The notes beneath the pieces were generated by a model. The model ran no database searches and was not told where the DNA came from. It saw only the letters and a program-made list of their open reading frames with translations. Shown one piece after another: positions 38,701-50,700 of a DNA stretch of 64,000 nucleotides (positions are counted from its first letter, which is position 1; the number at the start of each line of letters is the position of its first letter). The stretch comes from Otis tarda (Eukaryota; Chordata; Aves; Otidiformes; Otididae): the NCBI GenBank assembly GCA_026413225.1, contig CM048552.1, positions 197,562,053-197,626,052 of the forward strand, in the 5' to 3' direction. The position numbers and the translations under genes are program-made.

Positions 38701-41700
38701 GAAAAATAAATCAGAAGCCACCGGAGGAAAAACTCAATGACTTAAGTCAGCTGCTACCACAATGCTGCTTTGGGATTTTATTAAGAGTGTAAGTATGAAG
38801 AGACTTCTGTGAGTGGCCAGTGTCCTCACTCATTCTTGCATTTTCCACCGTACTCTACAATTGAAGGAACACATGCATGCCTCAGTAGTTCGTTTGACAT
38901 CTTTTCTACTACTCTACAGAAGTCTTAACATAATGTATACTTCTCAAAATGCTACATAATACAGATGCACAAAATTGCCAGTGAAAATACTGGTATCAGA
39001 GATTTTAATCCTCAAAAATTGAGCTACAGTACTATTTAACAGGAAAATAGATCCTTGAAAGAAAAACCACTAAAAACACAGCTGATGAAGAACTGGCAGA
39101 AAACTAATTATTCATGGAGTGAAGCGGCCCCAGTGAAACAGAACATTAAGCTTTTTGGGTGCTGGTTTTTTTTTTTTTTTTTTTTTTTTTCTGTTCTGTG
39201 TATGCGTTTTACATAGTCTAGCCACTTGACCTCATGGGTATCATCATTCCTTATACCATGTAAAGTTCCAAATTTAATATTTGTGGTGTAACTGCCACAA
39301 AGAGTCACTCGCCAAGGCGATCAGCTCCAGTGCAGGAATGCCGGGGGACTGCAGCACACAGCGGGAGGTCTCCTGAGCTGGGGAAATCCTAGGAGAGTGC
39401 AGAGACCCGCCAGGAGCCAGCAGCTCTGATGAGGCATAGGTGGCAGCCACCCCCTACCCCCACAAGAGGCAGCCCAAGGGAGTGCTGGCAACCAGGATGG
39501 GCAAACAGGGCACGGTGCGGCAGTCTGTACCAGAGGGCACCTCTTCAAAGGGGTGCCCCCATTCCGTGGAGCAAGTGGGAGACTTCAAGTTTGCATAACC
39601 TCGCAACTGAGCGCTGCTCTCCAACCATCAGCACAGGTCAAGGGCACTCATCCTACCTGACCCTCCAGGCAGAATGGTGGGCAGAATAGTCCGAGAGAAA
39701 AGGCTGCAGCTCCAGCTGGGTGGGGGGGTCTGCACCATCCCTTCCAGCGGCAGCCGATGCCTCCACGCAGATGGAGCTGCTGAAGGGAGAGGCAGACCTC
39801 AGACTGCCTGGAGCTTTCTCCTGGGGCAGGGACAGGCGGCAGCCCTGCCTGCAGAAGGTGCGCCCCAATGGAGCAGCTCCTGCAGCAGGCCACTGAGCTG
39901 CTGGAGGTGGTTAAAAGGCACTGTAGCACCAGGGAGGCTGAGAAGGAGTTGGACAGCTGGTTCCAAGTGCAGTCTGCAGTGCATCCACAGCCCCTGGCCA
40001 AACAGTCAAAAACTCCCCCACTGGCACACACAGAAGCCGGGGGGTGGGCAATGACGCAGAAGAACGGAGGCTTGCAACAGCAAGGATCAGCAGAAGGAAG
40101 AGACTTCCCCCGAAGCCTGAGGTGCCCTTGCAGAACCGCTTCACTGCTCCGCAGACTGAAGAGGAAAGAGCTGTCACATCAGGAGAGACACTGGAGCTGA
40201 GTAAGGCAGCCCAACCTGCTCCCCATATAACGACCAGCGCAACTAAGAAAAGGCAATGAGTGATAGCGTTGGGTGACTCTTCTGAGAGGTATGGCAGCAC
40301 CTATTTGCTGACCTGATACTCTAGAGAGGTGTGCTGCTTACCAGTGGCTCGTATTAGTGATGTCACCAAGAGACTACCAAGCCTCGTACAGCCCACTGAC
40401 TGCTACTGAAGGTCAAACAAAGTATATACCCCCTGATAAGGAAGACTGGTGAACTGGTAACAATGGATGAGGAGAAGGCTGAGGTACTCAGCAGGTTTTT
40501 GTTGGGTTGTTTTTTTTTTTTGGCTCAGTCTTCCCTGGTAACCCCTCTTCCCAATCCTCTCAAGTGGATGGACCACAAGACAGGGACTGGGGGAGCAAAG
40601 TCCCCCCCGCTGCAAGAGAAGATCAGGTTCGTGACGACCTGAGGACCTGAACATATGTAAGTCTATGGGACCTGACAAAATGCATCGCAGAGTCCTGAGG
40701 GAATTGTTTGATGCAGTTGCCAAGCCACTCTCCATGACATTTGACAAGTCATGGCAGTCAGGTGAAGTCCTTGGTGACTGGAAAAAGGAAACATTGCAAC
40801 CATTTTTAAAAAGGGTAGAAAGGATCAGTGGATAAGGTTGAGCAACTGACATGATCTACCTGGAGTTGTGCAAAGCATTTGACACTGTCCCACACAACAT
40901 CCTTCTCTCTAAAGTGGAGAGACATGGATTTGACACTCAGTAGCTAAGGAACTGGCTGGATGGTCGCACTGAAAGGGCTGCAATCAGTGGGTTGACGTCC
41001 AAGTGGAGATCAGAGAAGAGTGGCGTTCCTCAGGGGTCGGTATTGGGACGGGCCCTATTAACATCTTTGTCGGTGACACGGACAATGGGATAGAGTGCAC
41101 CCTCAGCAAGTTCGCTGATGACACCAAGCTGTGTGGTGCAGTTGACACACTGGAGGGAAGGGATGCCATCCAGAGGAACCTCAACAGGCTGGAGAGGTGG
41201 GCCTGTGCAAACCTTAAGAAGTTCCATCAGGCCAAGTGCAAGGTCCTGCACCTGGGTCATGGCAATCCCAGGCACAAATACAGGCTGGGTGGAGAATGGG
41301 TTGAGAGCAGCCCTGAGGAGAAGGACTTGGGGATACTGGTAGATGAAAAACTGGACATCAGCCAGCAATGTGCCCTTGCAGCCCAGAAAGCAAACTGTAT
41401 CCTGGGCTGCATCAAAAAAAGTGTGGCCAGCAGGTCAAGGGAGGGCACGCAGTGATAGGACAAAGGGTGATGGTTTTAAACTGAAAGAGGGTAGATTTAG
41501 ATTAGGTATCTTTAGCATCCCTTCCAACCCAAACCTTTTCTATGATTCTATTCTATGATGCAGTTAAATCCAGTGGGCAAACCTGCTGCAAATCCAGCTA
41601 CTGTGACGCTTCTATCAAACTTCATTTTTTCTTTGGAAGAAATGGAGAGCAAGTATTGAAGCCTCAAATTCTGTACTTCCTTTTCTTACCTTGTGCTTTT

Positions 41701-44700
41701 TTTTTTTTCCAAGGTGAGACAGAATTGTGCTACTAGCAAGACAGGAAAATTTTTCAAACAATCAAAACCTGTACTCTTCCCTCCTGCCCCCCCCCCCCAA
41801 TGCTTCTATTGCAGAAAAATCACCTCTTGATCCAGATTATATTCCTCGTTTGAAGAAAGTGCCATCTTCACTGTCATATAATCTCCACTTTTAACAGCAT
41901 CCCTTAGGAGAGCTAGAAAATAAATTCGATGCAGTTATAGGATATTTCACTTTGAAACACCAGCTAAGAAATGCCCCTTCCTCCCAGCAACTACTCACTA
42001 CTTGATATCGGTTCTGCTGACACATGGTTCTCATCTTCTCCATCAAGATGCTTCTGAAAGTCTTCTAGTGTCAACCATTCTAATTGCATGTCCATACCCA
42101 AACTCAAGACTTGTTGCTTGCCATCTATCAGGCATTTGGTTTTATGGAAGAAAAAAAGGCAAATTAAATCATAAGTAACATATAAATTTCCAAATCATTC
42201 ATTGCTTGCCATCGCTTCAATGATCAGCATCTTAATATAGTACTACTATAGATTCAAGTATGAACCTGCAAGTCAGTGTGGAATTGTTCCAAACAATGAA
42301 GGTTACGTTACAAACTCACATTAAATGCTTTTACTTGAAACAAACTGTTTGTTGTAATAAATTAGGCTGAAGTGATAAGAGAAGGTGAACACTCTGTTAC
42401 TGTAATAGCAGAAACACACTGAAAAGTTAATAGTGATTTTCAAAAGAAAACATCATTTCAGCCTTCTGGGGAGACAAGAAATGGAGCACTAAAAGACGCA
42501 AGCAAGAATGGATGAAATACTAACTGCCAGTGCTCAACTTTCCCCTGCGTTTGTTTCTACTGCTCACCAGAGTTTTCCATTTGACACACATCCACTACTT
42601 CTCGATCACCTTCTGCAGCAATGTAAGTCCATGTGTCTTTTTCATCTCTTATGTTCCTCCTTTCCTTGTACACCTTGCTGTCTTTTGATTTTAATTCTTC
42701 TATGATTTTATATTCTAGCGAAGATTCTTCTCTTTTGCAGTTATTCTCAGAATATTCACTTTTTTCTTCTGAAGCTACATTAAACAACTCAAATGCACTT
42801 TTGATGTCCTTAAAGCCTAGAATATTAAGACAGTTACCAAGAGTGACTACTTGAGCCACTAAAGACTACATAACAAAGTTTAAGTGACTGACCAGAGTTA
42901 ATTTACAAAATGTCTGCTCTCTTTCCATAAGTTAATAATTGCTGAAGCGTAGAAGCAAGCTTAACAAAAGCCAAAAATCAGGAGAGCTAGTTCACCTCAA
43001 GCTACCCTGGTAAGTTTGGGCTCTGACTGCTTTCAACAATCTTTTTAAGAAATGTAGTTTAGAATTATGCACAAATTACTACTTCGAAAACATGTTTCAG
43101 TAGCTGTGATGAACAAAGGACTCGTGCTCTATAAGGAACAATAATTAATCATTCTGTTTGTTACTACTTTTCTTAAGTATTGTAAGCATCTTTGCTACTT
43201 TCACAGAAAGATGTTTCTCTAGCCACAGCTATCAAAGGATCACGGCTCCTCCTACATCCATTCATAATTATCAAAGGGGGAGTTACCTAGTTTTCCTCAG
43301 TCTGTTCTCATCATAGTAGTGAGGGAATTTATCCTGAATAGAATCACCCAGAATTGAGATCAAGAGTGGTAAAATTAATACTCCATTATACTACTAAGAA
43401 TATAAATACAACCTAGACATTTTCCTTCATGTATCAAATAATCCAGTTCTGGTGATATTCTAAGGTTTGTATAATATAACTCATCATTATGGCTAAAGCA
43501 AGAAGTTTGTCTGATGGGAACCTCTATTAGTTTTCCTAAACATAGAAAGTGTGTATTCATACTATCATCAGAACATTTCTGGAAATAGCCAATACTTGGA
43601 TGGTTTCCTCTAAATAATAATAATAAAAGATTACTGTTACTTGCCACAGAAGCATAGTTGACAATATTAAATGAAACAGGGCAAAATCTTGACTTGTCTA
43701 CAAAAAAAGAGATTTCTATAGACTTCCATGCTTCATACATAAAAGTACATAATTATTCTCATGAAGCATATAATAACAAAGCCATTAAACAGCACACTTT
43801 TGCTTCCTAAAATAAAAGCAGAAATTCTTGTTTCTAGATGTGTCACAAAACTACAGAATATCTGCTCCTGTAGAAATAAGAAGATAACATCCTGAAGGGT
43901 CTTTCCATTCTCTCTTTTAAGCAGGTAGCACTTACTTTTTAGGCCCTTTTGTTCTTTTCTGCTCTTTTCTTCTTTTTCAGACTCTTTTTTTTGAGATTTT
44001 TCTTTTGTTTCAGTTTTCTTTACTTCTTTCTCCTGAGATTGAGAACAAAGATCAAATTGAAGTGGTAGAGAAAAAATGGCAAATGAACTCTTTTCAGTGA
44101 TAAAATATATTTAAAATTAATACTACTGAAATCTGTACATAAGAGACTCGTGGATATTCCTAGGTAAAGAACTAAACAAGGGAGACAGGATTTAAGTCTG
44201 TGAAGGCTTCTTCCGTAGGAGAAGAAGTGTTATTTCCAAAGTAAAGCAACTTCAATTCAGACTTTTACTGCATCCCAGCCATGCAAGCTGCTTTATGGCA
44301 TGAGGTGCAGATATGCCCAAACCAGCATTCTGAAGGAAACTGAAACTCATTTGTCCAAATACTGAACCTGAAGAGAATATAATCATTTCAAAGTATTTAA
44401 CATCTTTGTAGCACCATATTCAAAGCAGTTATCATAGCACTGACCTGAACCTTAACTGAGAAAACCTGACATTTATACAGAAGGTTCCAAGTTTTACAAT
44501 TTATATATACAGAACATTATGGCAATACTCATTTGTGAAAAACAGACACCGAAAAAATCCACCCAAACCCACCATTTCCACACAGAAGACTGAGCTTAGC
44601 AATATCCAGTATCACAGAAGAAATTTACAATAGATGTAGACATATAATCAAATTTGCCAAAACAGAATTTAACTGCCTCCACCAAAAGTTGCCTTTCTTC

Positions 44701-47700
44701 TGTAATTCTCTCTCTCCATTCAGCCAGCAAATTCCAAACTGCAGAGTACATTGGAGAAAGCCCCTTTGCATGGCTTTGTATCAGTCCCTGACACAACCTG
44801 GTACATGGAATAGAACCAGCTTTCTGAAAACTGCCCCAAAAGAAGTCCCAACAAGAACTACAGATTGAATTTATCCTTAAATAGTACAATTTCTTTGACA
44901 TAGGAAAAACTTAAATTAAAATAGACGGATTTGGTGTATCATAATGTGTTAGCAGAGCTGAGACATTTAAGAGTCTTTCTCCCTCCCCCCAAACCTCTGC
45001 TTTTCATCACTGATGTGATTAACTAGTAGCACAAACAGCTGTTAATCCCAGCAGATGCCTGGTATTCAGGAGACCCAAAACTTACTAAAGGGATTACCAG
45101 ATTATTTGCTACACACAAGGGCTATTAAAATCAGCAGTCTTGAATTCTAGTCCAGATTTCCAATACTGATCAAATGTACAATGTACATTATACATTTATT
45201 TTTGGAGGTAAATTGAACAGAAAGAATGGTTTGGCATGCAAACTGACTCCAAACAGAGAATATGGTATTATAAATTGACACAACAGTGTTCTGTAATCAA
45301 AGCTACACAAGGAAAGACAGGTAGCTGAAACATACACAATGATTTTATTTCAGAATAATTATCTGCTTGGGCCAACAATTTAGTGAAGCCAAAAAAACTT
45401 TCAGAACTCTCCACCAAACCCTTTCATACAGTAAGTCCACAGCTGCTCTGGAGAATAACTAACCAGTTACAGAAAACAGTGTTTAAGCCTCCTAGATTGA
45501 AAAAAAAAGCAGGGAGTAGAATGCCTTCCTTGCTTCTTTGGAGCATGACCATGAGAAAGACATAGAGACAACTCACTGAGAACACTGCCTGAAGAGCCAT
45601 AAGCAAACCAGCTTTCATCTGCTGTTGATTTCTTCATGTTTGGGGTGACAGGGTTTTTACACTACTTGCAAGTAAAACAGAATTCCAAAGATTTATCTGA
45701 TTATCGTCATTGATCTCTCTTGTGAATGATATAGCCTTGAACTACAAGAAAACACCAGAGTAACAAAGGGCCATACCGTTTAAGTTATTTAATTATGTTT
45801 TTGGAACTGGGCTACGCCTCATAGTAATCGCTTAACCTTGTTTACACGAACTTTCACAACTGATCTCCTGCAAAAACACTATTTTCGTGTAGCTCTGCTC
45901 TGAGATTATGCCATGTAATTCTCTACCGCAAAATCAACTTCCCTATGTTCAAGGTGACCTACTCCATCTACAAAACAATCTTAAGCAGAGGACCACAGTC
46001 AAACCTACAGAAGAAAATTGCCGCCACAGAATTATGGCTTCAGAAGAAGCGGGGTATTATTCAGTAATTATCAAGGTATTTTGGCTCCAGTCTTGGTACA
46101 AATCAGAAAGGAGTTTTTCTGAACAAAGTTTTATGAACTGCAAACTGTATTAGAACAGTTTGAAGCAGCTGAAAGAAATTATATTCTCAGAAACATTCCA
46201 GAAATATTGTTTCATTTTTTCCCTTTTCGCTTTATTGTCCTGCTTTTCTTAAAACACTACTGTTTAAGGAAAAATAAATATGCCAGTATTTGCTTAGCTC
46301 ATTTCTTAGAACAGGTATAGCATTTAAAATTAACATGAAACTGTGTCATGAAACGAAGCATTTTCTATACGCACCCCAGGAATTCTAACAAGATAAGCCA
46401 GCTGCACAACTATCTGGGAGACCTGGGTTTAGAAGCAATTTCAGTATTCCAATTCTCAGATAGGTGCTAATGCATGTAAGGTATAGTGGAGTGTCTGGCT
46501 TTGGAGAGAGATCAAGTGTGTGCTTCCGCTCAGCAGTGCACTTCATTGTGCAGTGCTGGACAGACAGCTGCTCAAGACTGAATGTCATATTACACAAGTA
46601 GAAAAAAGTCAAACTGAGGCAACTGTTGAAGGTGAGGGGGAACAAAGCTAAAAATGACAGCATGCTTTGAAGGAATAGTAAATTTAATTCCAAGTATGTA
46701 CACAAAACAAACAAGATAAATTAATACTTTTGCATTTAAAGACACCCTTATCTCCTAAAGTGTTTCCTCCTTTATAGTGTTCAGAATCCAGAAATGTTTC
46801 ACTCTGTTCTATACATTGTGCAGTGGGCCCTTCTTTACCTTCATCCAGCTCATTAACTTTCCAATTTGTATTTCTTCCTTTGCCATCATGAACAGTAGCC
46901 TTTTGAGAAATCTGTACCTCAAAGATGTTTGATTTGATCCCCAGCCCCCACTCCAATGTCTTAACATTGCTTACCTCCCCAGTTACATCAGTGGACTTGC
47001 GCCCTCTTTCATCAGCACTCAACTTCAAACTCTTCTGAACTGCTGAAGGAGCAGGTAACATTTTCTCCAGCTCTCCCGGTACCATTTTTACTTTTTCTTG
47101 ACCTTTTTGCCTTTTGTGCATGCTTTTCTTCTCTAAATAGGTATCGTGAGTTTCCCCCTTTCTACCTTCCTCTTTATAATCTTCAGTTTTCTGAATTTTT
47201 TTCTTCTTTCTTTTAACCTTAATATCAACACTATCTTCCTCATTACTCACCGATCCATCAAGATGCCTATCAGCAATGGAATCTTTTTCAGTAAGTTCTT
47301 CTTCCAATCTCTCTTCTCCACTTATTACCTTCTGCTTCTCGTCTTTATTTTCAGAATTTAAGTCTGAACTTTCATTATCAGTTCCTTGAAAAAATACATC
47401 ATATAGAGTACTTGATTCTGAGTCAAACTGAACATCTCCATGCTTCTCCTTCCGTGATTTTTTATTTTCTTTAGAATCTTCTTTAGATTTTATTCTTACA
47501 TCTTTAACTTCTCCCTTCTTTTTCTTGATTTCTTTAGTATCTTCTTTCCTCTGCTTCTTTGGGTCCTTTGAATCCTCCTTGGTTTCTGAAGTCCTTTTTT
47601 TTGGTTTTGAATCTGAAACCAAAGTATCTAAGGAATTTTCACATTCTGTTCTGGGTTTTTCTTTAAGTTTTGCAGACTTAGATTTTTTCTTCTTCAGATC

Positions 47701-50700
47701 ATCTGGACTTCTATCCTCTCCATCTTTTGATTTCTTCTTTTTCTTCTTTGGTGAAACATCACCTTTTGTTTCACTTTGCCAGTCACTGTCAGATTCTGCT
47801 TCAAATACATCATCATTTAGAGATAGTTTCTAAAAGTTAGTGGGGAGAGAGAAGGAAAAAAAAAAAAAAAAAGATTTCTTTGTCCATTAAACTGTTATCA
47901 CTTTGATGTAAACTACATAAAAATAGTAGCGGTGGTGCTTGGCAAAAGTAAATTTTTAAACATGTAAAGCAAACATCATTCCTCACTGCCAAATTGTAGA
48001 ATTTGTAAATATAACTCTAGCTCACTTACCTAAATGACATTACTGCTTGGATGAGAATCAAAACATAAACAAGTAAAGTAAACCAATCAGACATCCAACA
48101 ACTAGATTCCAGAACAGAACCAAATCTGAACTATTTTACATCAAAAACAATTAACCTGATTTTGTAAAATTTAGGTATAGGTTTCCCAGAAGTAGGGTAC
48201 CAGTTTTCAAAAAAATTCTTAGGCTTCATTTTCAAACTGACTGAGCAGTTAAAGAGAAGAAAAAGCCATATGCTGTGTTCTTGCAATTAATATTTCTGTA
48301 TAACTATCTTACAAAATGTAATGGTTAACATGCAAAAATTCATCAATCTGCTACACAAAGCAAGAGGGTGAACTGAGCAGTGCTCAGCTTCACTGACAAG
48401 ACAATATGCATGCAGGTAAGAAAGGAGATTGTTTATGTTCTCAAGAATAAACTAAAATAACCATATATAATTTATATAGTCCCACTAAAAACTGAGATAA
48501 AGTTTAGACGGATTTACAGTCTATAAGCACACTTGTCAATTAACAAAAAAATCCCTAACCAGAGAGCAGCAAAACATTCAGTTTCACAAGAAACAAAACA
48601 CTCTGAGATCAAAGAGATTCTTTAAGTCTTGTTAATTCCGTACCTTAAACATCTTCCCTTCTCCCTCCCCCCATTAGCAGAGCCTAGATAGGGAATAAGC
48701 CTTCAATGCAAGACACTGGAAAGTGAAACACACCTGTATGTCTTTTTTAACAGGTTTAGGCTTATTGTCCACAATTTTTTTTCTGAATTCAAGCAGCACT
48801 TCTTTGCAGTCTTCCAAATGAACCTCTGGTTCCCAGGTATCATCATCAGAGGTATATCCTTTCCACCGTACTTTGTAGAGAATTTTACCCTATAAGACAA
48901 AACCCAACATTTAATACAACACAGCATAATATTGCATCGTCTGCTCAACACTTGGGGATCTCAGTGGATATATAATTTTGTGTATATAGAAATGAATATA
49001 ATGGGAGTTCAACCCAGTGTTGACATAAGAATTCCCAGGATTATTTCCATCTGCATCACATACTGAACTAAGCAGGTTGTAAAATGTTTCAGTAGTTGGA
49101 GTGGTTTTATCTGAAATATTTGTAAAATGTTAAATTTGTTCAGAACCACAGCTATGGTGTAGAAATCATATACTTCCAGTCATTTTACTGAAATGGATTT
49201 TCTGACAGCTATGAAATGAATTTTTTAAAAGTTTTAATATTTCTTCCATAAAAATTGCAAGCTTGAATTGCTTCTCTTTGTTGAAGAAGTTGATATAAAA
49301 CCTTATGACTTATAACGCATTAGCACCATTCACCTAGTTTTATATCGGAATTTATAACTTATGTTGGATTTATAACCAATGCCACTTCTGATAAACTGAA
49401 ATATCAACAATCAGATTAAAAAATCCGACCCACAACATCAAGTTAAACCTAACCAAAATCTGAGTGTGTGTGTCTCAATGGAGTTAGTTACAAAGGTTTT
49501 GGTAAAAAAATTACATATGAAAGTCCTAGACCAATTGTTTCAAATATTTAACAGTATTTAACTTCACTACAGGATGAAATTGCACCTTTTAGCCTCCATC
49601 TTGCTTTTTCATTAGATTAGGAAGTTTTTTACGATTAAAAAAAAAAAAAAAAAAAAAGAAGCTTGCCATCAAATTATCTCTTGCCTTTCTTCTAAATAAA
49701 TCAAGTAGTCTGAATCCTTATGTTTCTCAAGATGGACTCCTTTTCTTGCTGACAGGCAAGGCTTATTAGCTTGGACTCAGCATGCTGCTGATATAGCCAG
49801 ATAAGTGGCAACTCAGGGCCTCCTGCACCAAGCTTAACTGAAAAGCAGAGACATGTCCTATGAAATCAATGCGGTCACCTTTACTGATTAAGCCTGCAGT
49901 CTCTTTAAACAGATATATGACAAAGCTAGCACCAAACTTAAGAAAATCCATTGTCCATATAGATAAAGCTAATAATGAATACATGGCAACATAGCCATTC
50001 CTGAACTTTTTTTTTTTATAAAAAGGATTAGCAAACGTGTTAAGGAAAGTACCTTTGGAGAGGCAAAATAATACTCTTTCTTTCAAAAGTAATAGTAATA
50101 ATGCTCTGAAAGACATATAAAAATAGCCTAGATTCAGACACACTAGTGTAATACCTCACCAGTGATAATTTAGCTTAACCACACACTCTTAATTTAGGAA
50201 TTAGTTTTCAAAATCATGTTCACCAGCCTCTCTTTCTTCTAATGGGATTACTCATTAAATAAACAGCTAGTAACTTTCTTACTACAGTCACAGAGTAATT
50301 TAGGGTATAAGGGATCTCCAGAACTAACAAGTAAAATGCCCTGCTCAAAGCAGGACAAACTACATCAAGCTGCTCAGAAATCTGCCCAGTCATGTGTATC
50401 TATTCAGATTTCCCTGTGTTCCAGCTTGTGTCCGCTGCCTCTCTCATGCTTTCACTGCGCACCTCTGAGAAGGATCTGACTATGCCCCCTCTACATCCTC
50501 CCATTAAATAGATATAGACACCACTGTGATCATCCCCAATTCTTCTCTTCTTATGGCAGAGCAAACCCAGTGCTCTCAGCCTCCTGTGATCCAGCTCCTT
50601 AAACTGTTCTCATAACCCTTCGCTCCAGTATGTCCATGTCTCTTCTGTCCTGGGGAACTCAGAACTTGACACTGTACTCCAGATGCATCTCACCAGTGGT

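Noticed and set aside
39165-39191. Poly-T as the tail of a minus-strand processed pseudogene
   Set aside because: The adjoining sequence translates to nothing recognisable, and no target-site duplication is visible.
46684-46974. Open continuation of MPHOSPH8 exon 3 to a stop at 46,684
   Set aside because: A GTAAGC donor at 46,974 joins in phase to exon 4, whose product matches MPP8. The continuation has no similarity to the family.
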